Positions 15,720-25,223 are shown, numbered from the stretch's first letter. The stretch: 64,000 nucleotides of DNA from Actinomadura madurae (GCF_900115095.1 NZ_FOVH01000016.1:1-64000); one strand, 5' to 3'. Numbers and translations: made by a program. The notes: generated from the letters alone by a model not told the origin.

Positions 15720-16405
15720 TCATTGATAGACGGTTTCACGGGCCGGAGGGGTCGGGGAACGGCGGTTACGTCGCGGGGCGGCTCGCGGGGCGGGTGCCGA
15801 TCGACACGGTGACGGTGACGCTGCGGCAGCCGCCGCCGCTGGAGACGGAACTGACCGTCACGGTGGAGGACGAGCGCGGGCACAGCGCGCGGCTCTGGGA
15901 CGGTGAGTTGCTGATCGCCGAGGCGCTGGCGGGGGCGATCGTGGTGCCGCCCATCGCGCCCGTCCCGTTCGAGGACGCGCTGGTCGCGGCGGAGAAGTAC
16001 CGGGCCGCGGAGAACCATCCGTTCCCCGGCTGCTTCGTGTGCGGGCCGGACCGGGCGCCCGGGGACGGGCTGCGGCTCGAACCGGGGCCCGTGGGCGAGG
16101 GCACCGTCGCCGCGCCGTGGGTGCCGGAGCGGACGCCCGAGCGGGAGCTGGTGTGGGCGGCGCTGGACTGCCCGGGCGGCTGGTCGTTCGACGTGGCCGG
16201 CAGGCCCGCGGTGCTCGGCACCATGACCGCGCAGGTCATGGACGTGCCGGAGGCGGGCGAGCAGTGCGTGGTGATGGGTCTCGCGCGGAGCCGGGAGGGC
16301 CGCAAGATGCACGCGGCGACGGCGCTGTACGGGGCGGAGGGCAGGCTGCTGGGGCGCGCCGAGCAGATCTGGATCGAGGTCGACCCCGCGTCGTTCGGGC
16401 GCTGA
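15716..16405 (+). CDS. Hypothetical hotdog-like protein with FPGCFVCG motif
   Basis: This 229-residue protein resembles double-hotdog acyl-CoA thioesterase-like proteins. It has the N-terminal FHGPEGSGNGGYVAGRLA turn, then VTVTLRQPPPLETELTV strands, a conserved HPFPGCFVCGPDR segment near the middle, and a second half with LDCPGGWSFDVAGRPAVLGTM and VMGLARSREGRKMHAATALY. The Gly-Asn-Gly-Gly start and the Cys pair are the likely functional sites. Catalysis is not established. The GTG at 15716 is chosen because the family begins close to it and a GGGGGCGAAA site precedes it; it overlaps the stop of an upstream 31-codon ORF. Confidence 0.65.
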   Translation: MIIDRRFHGPEGSGNGGYVAGRLAGRVPIDTVTVTLRQPPPLETELTVTVEDERGHSARLWDGELLIAEALAGAIVVPPIAPVPFEDALVAAEKYRAAENHPFPGCFVCGPDRAPGDGLRLEPGPVGEGTVAAPWVPERTPERELVWAALDCPGGWSFDVAGRPAVLGTMTAQVMDVPEAGEQCVVMGLARSREGRKMHAATALYGAEGRLLGRAEQIWIEVDPASFGR

Positions 16406-16550
16406 GATCTCCGGGGCGGCCGTCCGGCCCATGATCCGGCGGCCGACCCGGTCCGGTTCCGACCAATGCGCGGAAATGTGTCGCCGGACACTGTCGGTGC
16501 CGCCGGATCCGCTGTTCAATCTGAGCTGCCGCGGAAACGGAGGCGGACTC

Positions 16551-16766
16551 ATGCGCGGAGACGGGTTGATCATCCTCGGGCTGGTGGCCCTGGCGATCTA
16601 CATGGGCGTCCACTGGGAGCGGGCCCGCCGCGCCGCGTCGGACATGCGGCTCGTCCGGCGGCGGGCGGCGACCCTCCGGCACACCGTGGCGCGGGAGCGC
16701 GGCCAGGTCATGCTGGTCACGACGGTGGCCAGCCTGGCGCTGTTCGTGGCGATCAGGTACGGCTGA
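16551..16766 (+). CDS. Small two-helix membrane protein
   Basis: This 71-residue protein has a transmembrane helix at each end (LIILGLVALAIYMGVHW near residues 6-22 and VMLVTTVASLALFVAIRYG at 53-71), joined by an Arg-rich loop that should lie in the cytoplasm. ACGGAGGCGG is correctly placed before the ATG. The reading frame extends upstream to 16431 but without a ribosome site. Function is unknown. It converges on the coiled-coil gene with only 12 bases between stops; a GACCGGCCGGTC palindrome at 16769-16780 may serve both ends. Confidence 0.6.
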   Translation: MRGDGLIILGLVALAIYMGVHWERARRAASDMRLVRRRAATLRHTVARERGQVMLVTTVASLALFVAIRYG

Positions 16767-16778
16767 CCGACCGGCCGG

Positions 16779-18284
16779 TCAGGGGCCCGTGAAGAGCGGA
16801 TCCTCCCGGTCCACGCCGTTGACGGGGCGGCCGTGGTTCGGGGGTGCGCCGCCCGGCACGGGGTGGCCGCCGGTGTTCGAGCCCGGCACCCCGTTGGGGG
16901 CGGGTGCCGCGTTCGGGAGGGGCGCCCCGAGGGGGGCCGGCGCCCCGTTCGGCGCGGGGGCGCCGGCGGGGGGCGGGCCGGGCCGCGAGCCGGGGGGCTG
17001 CGTGCCGGGCGGCAGGGGCACGCGCGGCGGGCCCTGCGGGGGCGCGGGGTGGCCGCCGCCCGGCATCCGCCCGCCGGGCGGGAAGTTGGACGACAGCGTG
17101 CTGTGCGTGAACTGGTCGATCTGGCGGCGGGCGCGGTCGGCCTCGGCGCGGGCGGCGTCGCGCTCCTCGGCGAGGGCGGTGAGCGCGGCCTGCTGCTCGG
17201 CGACCGACTGGGACAGCTGCCGCAGCTGGACCGCCTGGTCGTTGGTCTTGGTGGTGAGCTCGTCCCGCTCGGCCAGCGCGGCCTGGGCCTGCGTCTGGGC
17301 GGCGTCGCGCTCCTTGGCGGCCTCGTCGGCGCGCGCGTTGGCGCGGACGACCTCCGCCTCGGCCTCGGACTGGGCGCGCAGCGCGGTGGCGCGCTCGGCC
17401 TCGGCCTTGCTCGCGGCCTGCATGGCGCGCTGCCGCTGCGCCTCGGTGTCGCGCATGGCGTTGCGCAGGTCGTCGGCGCCCTGCTTGGCGACCGCGGCCT
17501 CGACGCGCTGCGACTCGGCGGCGCCCTCCGCCTCGGCGAGCTTGGCGTGCAGGCCGACGAGCTCGGCCCGCGCCGCCTCCAGCGCGGCGAGCAGCTCGGT
17601 CTCCCGGGCCGCGACCCGGTCGCGTTCGCTCTCGGCGGCGAGCTTGGCCGTCATCGCCTGCTGCGCGACCTGGTGCGCCTCTTCCCAAGCCTGCTGCGCG
17701 GCGTCCCGCTTGGCGGTGGCGACCTTGGCCTCCTCGCGGTGGCGGGAGGCGTCCGCCTCGGCCGACTCGGCGCGCTTGCGGGCCGAGAACGCCTCCTGCC
17801 AGGCCTCCTCCGCCTTGCGCTGGGAGGCGTCCCGCTCGCTCTGCGCGATGGCGAGCTCGCGGGCGGCCTCGGCGCGCACCTCGGCGACGCGCCGCTCGAC
17901 CCCGGCGACGCTCAGCTCGGCGGTCAGCGAGTCGGCGAGCGCGTCGGCGGCCTTCTCCAGCCGCTCGACCATCTCCCACGCCGAGGCGACCTGCCCGGTG
18001 AGGCCGGGCGCGTCCCGGCCCCGGTCGCGGCGCTCGCGGGCCTCGCGGGCGCAGGCGCCCTCGTTGTCCTGGCAGTAGCGGACGGCGCGGACGGCCCCGA
18101 CCGGCTGCGGGACGGGGCGCCCGCAGTTGGCGCACGGCCAGACCGTCACCGGGTCGCCCATCCGAGCGACCGCCGTCTCGGTGCTCTCCCCTGAGCCTTC
18201 GGCGACCGCGCCCGCAGGAGCCGCGGCCGCCCCCGCGGGGCCGCTATTGTCGCGCTCTTCGCTGTTAGGCATGGAATGAACCAT
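16779..18284 (-). CDS. Long coiled-coil protein with N-terminal zinc finger and Pro-rich tail
   Basis: This protein of about 501 residues has three parts. Residues of about 45-80 hold a probable zinc site, CANCGRPVP then YCQDNEGAC. Residues of about 95-390 are an almost unbroken Ala/Glu/Arg-rich coiled coil (RRVAEVRAEAARELAIAQSE and similar heptads). The last 110 residues are a Pro/Gly/Asn low-complexity tail with repeated NGAPAP and PGG units. Such architecture is found in actinomycete scaffold or polarity proteins, but no specific family is recognised. The start may be at 18284 (MVHSMPNSEE) or 18272. The coding strand is so Ala/Arg/Glu-rich that all other frames are open too; those are shadows. 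Confidence 0.65.
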   Translation of the reverse strand: MVHSMPNSEERDNSGPAGAAAAPAGAVAEGSGESTETAVARMGDPVTVWPCANCGRPVPQPVGAVRAVRYCQDNEGACAREARERRDRGRDAPGLTGQVASAWEMVERLEKAADALADSLTAELSVAGVERRVAEVRAEAARELAIAQSERDASQRKAEEAWQEAFSARKRAESAEADASRHREEAKVATAKRDAAQQAWEEAHQVAQQAMTAKLAAESERDRVAARETELLAALEAARAELVGLHAKLAEAEGAAESQRVEAAVAKQGADDLRNAMRDTEAQRQRAMQAASKAEAERATALRAQSEAEAEVVRANARADEAAKERDAAQTQAQAALAERDELTTKTNDQAVQLRQLSQSVAEQQAALTALAEERDAARAEADRARRQIDQFTHSTLSSNFPPGGRMPGGGHPAPPQGPPRVPLPPGTQPPGSRPGPPPAGAPAPNGAPAPLGAPLPNAAPAPNGVPGSNTGGHPVPGGAPPNHGRPVNGVDREDPLFTGP

Positions 18285-18370
18285 ACGCACTACTTCGAGG
18301 TGCTGCAGTGACTTGCGAGGTAGTTGTGGGGGCGACCACGTCGTGGCGGCGCGGGGAGAGCGGCCCCGGA

Positions 18371-19330
18371 TCACCGGCGGGCGAAGCGGTCCGTGGCCTC
18401 GATGAGCCGGTCGCGGGTGCCGGGTTCCGATCCTCCGTGGCCGGCGTCCTCGACGACGTGGAACTCGGCCTCGGGCCATGCCCGGTGCAGATCCCACGCT
18501 TGGTCCAGGGGCGTCTTCATGTCGTAGCGCCCGTTGACGATCACGGCGGGGATGTGCCGGATGCGGTCGACGCCGGCGAGGAGGCCTCCTTCCGGGAGGA
18601 ACCCGCCGTTGGCGATGTAGTGGTGCAGGATGCGGGCGAACGCCACGACGACCGCGTCGTCCAGGTCGGGGGACGGGACGGGCAGGAGGGTGTTCGCGGT
18701 GTCCTCCCAGGCCATCCAGGCGCGGGCGGCCGGGACGTGCACCGCCGGGTCCGGGTGGCGGACGCGGCGCCCGTAGGCGGCGACGAGGTCGCCCCGCTCT
18801 CCCTCCGGGATCGCGTCCCGGAACGCCGCCCATTCGGCCGGGAAGAGATGCGCGGCGCCGCCAGGCGTGAACCCCCACGCCTCGTCCTGCGGGCGGACCA
18901 GGTAGATCCCCCGCAGTACCAGCTCCGTGACCCGGGCGGGGTGTGCCTGCGCATAGGAGAGGGCCAGGGTGCTCCCCCAGCTCCCGCCGAACACGAGCCA
19001 GCGGTCGATGGACAGGTGCTCGCGCAGCCGTTCGATGTCGGCGACCAGGTGGGGAGTGGTGTTGTTCTCCAGCGAGACCGCCGGGTCGCCGGCGAACGGG
19101 AGGCTCCGGCCGCAGTTCCGCTGGTCGAACAGCACGATCCGGTACGCGGACGGGTCGAAGAACCGCCGGTTGTCGGGCAGCAGCCCGCCGCCGGGCCCGC
19201 CGTGCAGGAAGAGCGCGGGCTTGCCCTCGGGATTCCCGCACGACTCCCAGTGGATCCGGTTCCCGTCGCCGGTGTCGAGGAGCCCGGACTCGTGCGGCTC
19301 GATCGGCGGGTAGAACTCCCGAAGCGTCAT
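18371..19330 (-). CDS. pip: Prolyl aminopeptidase
   Basis: This 319-residue alpha/beta hydrolase is a proline iminopeptidase that removes N-terminal proline from peptides. It has the oxyanion segment HGGPGGG (43-49), the nucleophile elbow GGSWGS with S117, and triad partners D270 (NGRYDMKTP) and H298 (DAGHGG). The family-specific FDQRNCGRS and NNTTPHLVADIERLREHL follow the usual order, and the length matches well. The ATG at 19330 is the obvious start. It is a single-gene unit in the cytoplasm, 56 bases from a divergent zinc-ribbon gene. Confidence 0.93.
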   Translation of the reverse strand: MTLREFYPPIEPHESGLLDTGDGNRIHWESCGNPEGKPALFLHGGPGGGLLPDNRRFFDPSAYRIVLFDQRNCGRSLPFAGDPAVSLENNTTPHLVADIERLREHLSIDRWLVFGGSWGSTLALSYAQAHPARVTELVLRGIYLVRPQDEAWGFTPGGAAHLFPAEWAAFRDAIPEGERGDLVAAYGRRVRHPDPAVHVPAARAWMAWEDTANTLLPVPSPDLDDAVVVAFARILHHYIANGGFLPEGGLLAGVDRIRHIPAVIVNGRYDMKTPLDQAWDLHRAWPEAEFHVVEDAGHGGSEPGTRDRLIEATDRFARR

Positions 19331-19385
19331 GTCCCACTAATACTCGAATTATGATCATGCTCCGGCCGGCACTAGCCTCCGCGGA

Positions 19386-19610
19386 ATGAAACAGTCGAGG
19401 TGCACGCAGTGCGGGACCGAGGGCCTGGAGCCGGGCTTCATCGAGGACGCCGGAGAGCACTCCCGCGGCTACGCCCGCTGGATCGCCGGGCCGCTGGAAC
19501 GCGGCATCTTCGGCGGCGCGAAGCGCATGGGGCGGCAGCGCTGGCAGATCGAGGCCTGGCGGTGCCCGCAGTGCGGGCACCTGGAGCTGTTCGCCCGCCA
19601 GCCGGCCTGA
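19386..19610 (+). CDS. Small zinc-ribbon protein
   Basis: This 74-residue protein has CTQC near the N-terminus and CPQCGH near the C-terminus, the two halves of a zinc ribbon (DUF6487-like). The middle (GPLERGIFGGAKRMGRQRWQIEAWRCP) is typical of bacterial proteins whose role is unknown. The gene stands alone. Its stop codon sits inside a hairpin shared with the convergent hrpA gene. Confidence 0.7.
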   Translation: MKQSRCTQCGTEGLEPGFIEDAGEHSRGYARWIAGPLERGIFGGAKRMGRQRWQIEAWRCPQCGHLELFARQPA

Positions 19611-19629
19611 CCGGGACGGCCCGGGTCAG
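19607..19629. terminator. Bidirectional hairpin between convergent genes
   Basis: CTGACCGGG at 19607-19615 can pair with CCCGGGTCAG at 19620-19629, with a 4-base loop and one bulge. It spans the stop codon of the zinc-ribbon gene and the end of hrpA, and is suited to stopping both transcripts. Confidence 0.5.
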
Positions 19630-22600
19630 AGCTGGGCCATCGCCTTCCGGACGCGCTTGTCGGAGACGGGGTAGCGCGTGCCGAGCTGCTGGGCGAACAG
19701 GCTGACCCGGAACTCCTCCAGCATCCAGCGGATCTGCCGGGCCGGCTCGTCCTCGCGGCGGGACGGGTGAAGGCGCCGCAGCGTCTGCTCGTACTCCTCC
19801 TCCAGCACGTCGACCTGATGGGCGAGCATCCGGTCGCGGCCGGGGTTCTCGGGGAGCTTGTCGAGCCTGATCTGCAGGGCGCGCAGATAGCGGGGAAGGT
19901 CGTGCAGCCGGGCCCAGCCGGTCGCGGTGACGAACCCGGGACGGATCAGCGATCCGAGATGGCCGCGGATGCCGGTCAGCGCCGGGACGAGCGTGAGGCT
20001 CGTCGTGCCGCGCAGCCGCCGGTCGGCCTCGTGCGCCTCCGCCAGGATCCGCTCCACCAGCGCGACGATCTCGGCCGTGGCGTCGTGCAGGTCGGCGCGC
20101 ACCCGGTCGTGCAGGGCGCGGAACCCGGCCTCGTCCCAGGCGGGTCCGCCCGCCTCGGCGATGAGCCGGTCGGCGGCGGCGGTGACGCAGTCGTCGAAGA
20201 GGGCGGTGACGGAGCCGTGCGGGTTGTGGCTCAGCGCGAGCTTGCCCTTGTTGGTCAGCCGGCCCTGGATGAGCTTCACCGGCGACGGCGCGTTCAGCAG
20301 GATCAGCCGCCGCGTGCCGAGCCACATGGCGCGGCGCTGCTCGGCCTCGGTCTCGTACATGCGGACCGCGACGGCGGCGCCCTCGTCGGTGAGCGCCGGA
20401 TACGCCTTGACGTCGTACCCGGCCTGGTTGCGCTCGTAGGTGCGGGGCAGCTCGCCGATCGTCCACTCGGTGAGGCCGGAGCGCTCGATGGTGGACGCCG
20501 CCTTGGACAGGGTCCCGCGCACCTGGCCGGCGAGGCGGCGCTTCAGCTCGTCGAGGTCGGTGCCCTCGCCCAGGCCGCGTCCCCTGTCGTCCACGACCCG
20601 GAACGTGATGCGCAGATGGGCGGGCAGGCGGGACGGGTCCCACGCCTCCCGCGCGACGGGCACGCTCGTCATCGCGGTCAGCTCGCGCTCCAGCGCGTCC
20701 AGGAGCGGCTCGCTGCGCGGCGCCACGCGGTCGAGGACCTTGCGGGCGTAGTCGGGGGCCGGGACGAAGTTGACGCGCAGCTGCTTGGGCAGCGACCGGA
20801 TCAGCTCGGTGACGAGCTCGGCGCGCAGGCCCGGCACCTGCCATTCGAAGCCGTCGGGCCGCACCTGGTTGAGGACCTGGACGGGGACGTGCACGGTGAC
20901 GCCGTCAGCGTCGGTGCCCGGCTCGAACTGGTAGGTGAGGCGCAGGCGAAGCGGGCCCTGCTTCCACACGTCGGGATAGTCGGACTCGCTGACCCCGCCC
21001 GCGGTCTCGTTGATGAGCATCGACTTCTCGAAGCCGAGCAGGTCGGGGTCGTCGCGCCGGGCCTTCTTCCACCAGGCGTCGAAGTGACGGCCGGAGACGA
21101 CGTCCTCGGGGATGCGCGCGTCGTAGAAGTCGAAGAGGGTCTCGTCGTCGACGAGGATGTCGCGGCGCCGGGCACGGTGCTCCAGCTCCTCCACCTCGTC
21201 CAGCAGCGCGCGGTTGTCGTGGAAGAACCGGTGACCGGTCTCCCAGTCGCCTTCGACGAGGGCGTGCCGGATGAACAGCTCGCGGGAGAGCACGGGGTCG
21301 ATGCGCCCGTAGTTGACGCGGCGGTCGGCGACGATCGGCACCCCGTAGAGCGTGACCTTCTCGCGAGCCATGACGGCCGCCTGTTTCTTGGACCAGTGCG
21401 GCTCGCTGTAGTTGCGCTTCACCAGATGGCCCGCCAGCGGCTCGACCCACTCCGGCTCGATCTTGGCGTTGATCCGTCCCCACAGCCGGGACGTCTCGAC
21501 CAGCTCGGCCGACATCACCCAGCGCGGCGGCTTCTTGAACAGCGACGATCCGGGGAACACGGCGAACTTCGCGCCGCGGGCGCCGAGGTACTCGTGGCCG
21601 CGCCGCTGCTTGTCCTTCTTCTCGGTGTCCATGAGCCCGATGTGCGACAGCAGTCCGGCGAGCAGCGCGGTGTGGACGCGGTCGGGCGGCGCGTCGGCGG
21701 TGTTGATCGTGACGCCGAGCGACTTGGCGACCTGTTTGAGCTGGCCGTGCAGGTCCTGCCATTCGCGGACGCGCAGGAAGTGCAGGAACTCGTGCTTGCA
21801 CATCCGGCGGAAGGCGCTGCCCGACAGCTCCTTCTGCTGCTCGCGCAGGTAGTTCCAGAGGTTCAGGTAGGCCAGGAAGTCGGACGTGGGGTCGGCGAAC
21901 CGGCGGTGCTTGTCGTCGGCGGCCTGCTGGTGGTCGGCGGGACGCTCGCGCGGGTCCTGGATCGACAGCGCCGACGCGATGATCAGCACCTCGCGGACGC
22001 AGCCGTTGCGGTCCGCCTCCAGGATCATGCGGCCGAGCCGCGGGTCGACGGGAAGCTGGGCGAGGCGGCGGCCGAGCGGGGTGAGGCGCTTGCGCGGGTC
22101 CTTCTCGGCCGGGTCGATCGCGCCCAGCTCGTGCAGGAGGTCGACGCCGGCCTTGACGTTGCGGCGGTCCGGCGGCTCGACGAACGGGAACGCGGCGATG
22201 TCGCCGAGCCCGAGGGAGGTCATCTGCAGGATGACGGAGGCGAGGTTCGTCCGCAGGATCTCCGGGTCGGTGAACTCGGGGCGGGACTCGAAGTCCTCCT
22301 CGGAGTACAGCCGGATGCACACGCCCTCGGACACGCGCCCGCAGCGTCCCTTGCGCTGGTTCGCCGACGCCTGGGAGACCGGCTCGATCGGGAGCCGCTG
22401 CACCTTCAGCCGGTGGCTGTAGCGGGAGATGCGCGCGGTGCCGGGGTCGACGACGTACTTGATGCCCGGCACGGTCAGCGACGTCTCCGCGACGTTGGTC
22501 GCGAGGACGACCCGGCGGCCGCGGTGCGGCCGGAACACCCGGTGCTGCTCGGCCGACGACAGGCGCGCGTACAGCGGCAGGACCTCGGTCGCCGACTTTC

Positions 22601-23564
22601 GCCGGGTGAAGTGCTTGGTGAGCGCGTCGGCGGTGTCGCGGATCTCCCGCTCGCCGCTGAGGAACACCAGGACGTCGCCGGGCGCCTCGCGGCCCAGCTC
22701 GTCCACCGCGTCGACGATCGCCTGGATCTGGTCGCGGTCGGGATCGGCGGACGGGTCTTCCGGGTCGGTGATCGGCCGGTACCGGACCTCCACCGGGTAC
22801 GTCCGGCCGGACACCTCCACGATCGGGGCGTCGCCGAAGTGCGCGGAGAACCGCTCCGGGTCGATGGTCGCCGAGGTGATGACGACCTTGAGGTCGGGGC
22901 GGCGGGGCAGGATCTCCCTGACGTAGCCGAGCAGGAAGTCGATGTTCAGGCTGCGCTCGTGCGCCTCGTCGATGATCAGGGTGTCGTACTGGCGGAGCAG
23001 CCGGTCGGTCTGGATCTCGGCGAGCAGGATGCCGTCCGTCATCAGCTTGACGAGCGTGCCGTCACTGGAGCGGTCGGTGAAGCGCACCTTGTAGCCGACG
23101 GCGTCGCCGAGCTCGGTGCCGAGCTCCTCGGCGATGCGGTCGGCGACCGTCCGGGCGGCGAGCCGGCGCGGCTGGGTGTGCCCGATCGAGCCGCGCACGC
23201 CCCGGCCGAGCTCCAGGCAGATCTTGGGGATCTGGGTGGTCTTGCCGGAGCCCGTCTCACCCGCGACGATCACGACCTGGTGGTCGCGGATGGCGGCGAG
23301 CAGGTCGTCCTTCTTCTGCGCGACCGGCAGCTGCGCGGGGTAGGTGATCGCGGGCACGGCGCCGCGCCGCCGCTCGACGCGCCGCTCGGCGGCCTCGATG
23401 TCGGCGGTGATCTCCTCGGCGACCCTGGCCTGGCGCCGGGCGTCCCGCATCTTCTGGACGCCGTCGATCCGGCGGCGCAGCCGGTGCTCGTCACGCAGCA
23501 TCAGCCGCGGCAGGCGCGCGCGCAGGTCGGCGAGCGGCGGTTTCACACTCGTCCCCATAGTCAT
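19626..23564 (-). CDS. hrpA: ATP-dependent RNA helicase HrpA
   Basis: This 1312-residue DEAH-box RNA helicase of the HrpA type matches the usual length of about 1300. Walker A is GETGSGKTTQIPKICLELGRG. The DEAH box is IIDEAHERSLNIDFLLGY, then VITSATIDPERFS, VVLATNVAETSLTVPGIKYVVD and QRKGRCGRVSEGVCIRLY for motif VI. The HA2/OB segment and the long bacterial C-terminal domain follow (EFLHFLRVREWQDLHGQL; ending FRVSLFAQQLGTRYPVSDKRVRKAM). The start is placed at the ATG at 23564; an ATG at 23558 is equally possible. A TATCCT element five bases upstream hints at a leaderless mRNA. HrpA acts on structured or ribosome-bound mRNA. Confidence 0.95.
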   Translation of the reverse strand: MTMGTSVKPPLADLRARLPRLMLRDEHRLRRRIDGVQKMRDARRQARVAEEITADIEAAERRVERRRGAVPAITYPAQLPVAQKKDDLLAAIRDHQVVIVAGETGSGKTTQIPKICLELGRGVRGSIGHTQPRRLAARTVADRIAEELGTELGDAVGYKVRFTDRSSDGTLVKLMTDGILLAEIQTDRLLRQYDTLIIDEAHERSLNIDFLLGYVREILPRRPDLKVVITSATIDPERFSAHFGDAPIVEVSGRTYPVEVRYRPITDPEDPSADPDRDQIQAIVDAVDELGREAPGDVLVFLSGEREIRDTADALTKHFTRRKSATEVLPLYARLSSAEQHRVFRPHRGRRVVLATNVAETSLTVPGIKYVVDPGTARISRYSHRLKVQRLPIEPVSQASANQRKGRCGRVSEGVCIRLYSEEDFESRPEFTDPEILRTNLASVILQMTSLGLGDIAAFPFVEPPDRRNVKAGVDLLHELGAIDPAEKDPRKRLTPLGRRLAQLPVDPRLGRMILEADRNGCVREVLIIASALSIQDPRERPADHQQAADDKHRRFADPTSDFLAYLNLWNYLREQQKELSGSAFRRMCKHEFLHFLRVREWQDLHGQLKQVAKSLGVTINTADAPPDRVHTALLAGLLSHIGLMDTEKKDKQRRGHEYLGARGAKFAVFPGSSLFKKPPRWVMSAELVETSRLWGRINAKIEPEWVEPLAGHLVKRNYSEPHWSKKQAAVMAREKVTLYGVPIVADRRVNYGRIDPVLSRELFIRHALVEGDWETGHRFFHDNRALLDEVEELEHRARRRDILVDDETLFDFYDARIPEDVVSGRHFDAWWKKARRDDPDLLGFEKSMLINETAGGVSESDYPDVWKQGPLRLRLTYQFEPGTDADGVTVHVPVQVLNQVRPDGFEWQVPGLRAELVTELIRSLPKQLRVNFVPAPDYARKVLDRVAPRSEPLLDALERELTAMTSVPVAREAWDPSRLPAHLRITFRVVDDRGRGLGEGTDLDELKRRLAGQVRGTLSKAASTIERSGLTEWTIGELPRTYERNQAGYDVKAYPALTDEGAAVAVRMYETEAEQRRAMWLGTRRLILLNAPSPVKLIQGRLTNKGKLALSHNPHGSVTALFDDCVTAAADRLIAEAGGPAWDEAGFRALHDRVRADLHDATAEIVALVERILAEAHEADRRLRGTTSLTLVPALTGIRGHLGSLIRPGFVTATGWARLHDLPRYLRALQIRLDKLPENPGRDRMLAHQVDVLEEEYEQTLRRLHPSRREDEPARQIRWMLEEFRVSLFAQQLGTRYPVSDKRVRKAMAQL

Positions 23565-23772
23565 CGACAAGGATAGGGGCGCGGGCCCCCGCCCACGCTC
23601 CCCGCAAACCTTCTGACCGTAGCCGGATCGGCCGGTGGCGGGCGATCCATTTTCCCGTGGGGACAACGCCCTCCGAAGCGGGCGCATTCCACCCGTGACG
23701 GCCACCCCTCGCACCGGCTCGTTCACTCCAAGACACTGCGCCCGGCGGGGCGATCGTTCATGATGGGGAAAC

Positions 23773-25197
23773 GTGGAGCACCCGACCGCCGCCGGCCGCT
23801 ACCGGATCGACCGCCTTCTCGGTTCGGGCGGCTTCGCCTCGGTGTGGCTGGGCCACGACCCGGAGCTCGACTCCCCCGTCGCGATCAAGATCCTGGCCGA
23901 GCACTGGACGCTGCGGACCGACGTGCGCGACCGGTTCGTCCAGGAGGCACGGCTGCTGCGCCGGGCCGACTCGCACCGGCTGGTGCAGGTCTTCGACATC
24001 GGGGAGCTGCCGGACGGCCGCCCCTACTTCGTGATGACCTACGCCGACCGGGGCACGCTGGCGGAGCGGCTCGCGGGCGGGCCGCTCCCGCCGGCCGAGG
24101 CGCTGCGCACCGCCCGGGAGATCAGCCTGGGCGTCCAGGAACTGCACGACCTCGGCGTCGTGCACCGCGACCTGAAGCCGTCCAACGTGCTGCTGCGGTC
24201 GGCGCCCGGCGGCGGGGAGCGGCTCATGATCTCCGACCTCGGCATCGCCCGGACCGAGGACCACCTGTCGAGCCTGACGCTGCCGGCCGGCTCGCCCGGG
24301 TACATGGCGCCCGAGCAGACGCAGGTCGACGGGGCCCCCGACAGGCGCGCCGACATCTACGGCCTCGGCGCGCTCACCCACCACCTGCTGACCGGCGAGC
24401 CGCCCGCGGTCCCCGCGCGCCCGCCCGGCGACACCCGGCCCGCGATCCCGCCCGCCGTGAGCGCGGCCGTCCTGCGCGCGCTGGAGCCCGACCGGGAACG
24501 GCGCTGGGCGTCGGCGGCCGAGTTCGGCGAGGCCCTGGCGAGCGCCGCCGGCGGCGTCGGCACCGATCCCCTGACGGGGTCGCCTCCGGCAGGGGCCGGA
24601 CGCCCGGGCCGGCGGCCGAAGACGATGATCGCGGCGGCGGCCGGGGCCCTCGTCGTCGCGCTCGCGGCGACCGCCGCCGTCTGGGGGCTGGCGGGCGGGG
24701 ACGGCGGCGGCTCCGCGGCCGGGGACCGGCACGCGCGGTGGCTGCGCCCGGGATCGGACGTCCCGGCCCGGTACCGGGATCTGATCGTCCAGGCCGGGAC
24801 GTGGTGCGAGATGCCCGGCCTGAGCCCGGCGCTGATCGCGGCGATGCTGAAGGCGGAGAGCGGCTTCGACCCGGACCTGGCGGACCCGGCGAAGGACGAG
24901 TACGGCATCGCGCGGTGGACGCCCCGCGTGCTGGTGTTCTGGCAGCCGGGCGGGCTCGACAACCCGGAGCCGAGGCCGGCGCAGATCACGCCGGAGCTGT
25001 CGATCCCGGCGATGGGCCGGTTCCTGTGCTACTGGGGCAAGGACCTCAAGGGCGTGCCGGGCGATCCGGCGCTGAACCTCGCCGCCACCTACCGCAGCTC
25101 GTCGAAGACCGTCGTGAAGGCGGGCGGCGTCCCGGACCGGTTCAAGCCGTACACCGAGAAGGTGCGCCGGTACATGGACGACTACCGGCCCCGCTGA
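23773..25197 (+). CDS. Membrane Ser/Thr protein kinase fused to a lytic-transglycosylase-like domain
   Basis: This 474-residue protein has a kinase domain (residues of about 8-260): P-loop GSGGFASV, K39 in VAIKI, HRDLKPSN (131-138), DLG (155-157, in place of DFG as in many actinobacterial kinases) and MAPE. A short linker and one membrane helix (about 285-306) follow. The outside part (about 323-474) resembles an SLT/lysozyme-like fold: LSPALIAAMLKAESGFDPDL with E362 where the catalytic Glu of transglycosylases sits, and CxxxP spacing with a second Cys in FLCYWG. The domain may bind or cut peptidoglycan and signal to the kinase, in place of PASTA repeats. The start is GTG with GGGGAAAC before it. 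Confidence 0.85.
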   Translation: MEHPTAAGRYRIDRLLGSGGFASVWLGHDPELDSPVAIKILAEHWTLRTDVRDRFVQEARLLRRADSHRLVQVFDIGELPDGRPYFVMTYADRGTLAERLAGGPLPPAEALRTAREISLGVQELHDLGVVHRDLKPSNVLLRSAPGGGERLMISDLGIARTEDHLSSLTLPAGSPGYMAPEQTQVDGAPDRRADIYGLGALTHHLLTGEPPAVPARPPGDTRPAIPPAVSAAVLRALEPDRERRWASAAEFGEALASAAGGVGTDPLTGSPPAGAGRPGRRPKTMIAAAAGALVVALAATAAVWGLAGGDGGGSAAGDRHARWLRPGSDVPARYRDLIVQAGTWCEMPGLSPALIAAMLKAESGFDPDLADPAKDEYGIARWTPRVLVFWQPGGLDNPEPRPAQITPELSIPAMGRFLCYWGKDLKGVPGDPALNLAATYRSSSKTVVKAGGVPDRFKPYTEKVRRYMDDYRPR

Positions 25198-25223
25198 GCC
25201 GCCGAGCGCGACGGCGGGGTCAG
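25194..25223. terminator. Bidirectional hairpin between kinase and SDR genes
   Basis: CTGAGCCGCCG (25194-25204) pairs with CGGCGGGGTCAG (25212-25223) with a small internal bulge and a 7-base loop. It covers the kinase stop codon and the end of the convergent SDR gene. Confidence 0.5.

Noticed and set aside
16753..18194. Long open frames on both strands across the coiled-coil gene
   Set aside because: They are GC-driven shadows with Arg/Gly/Ala-rich products; only the minus-strand frame has a zinc site, a coiled coil and a sensible start.
19767..23576. A 1269-codon plus-strand frame opposite hrpA
   Set aside because: It is antisense to the well-conserved HrpA helicase and its product (repeated LGDRVDV-like text) has no family features.
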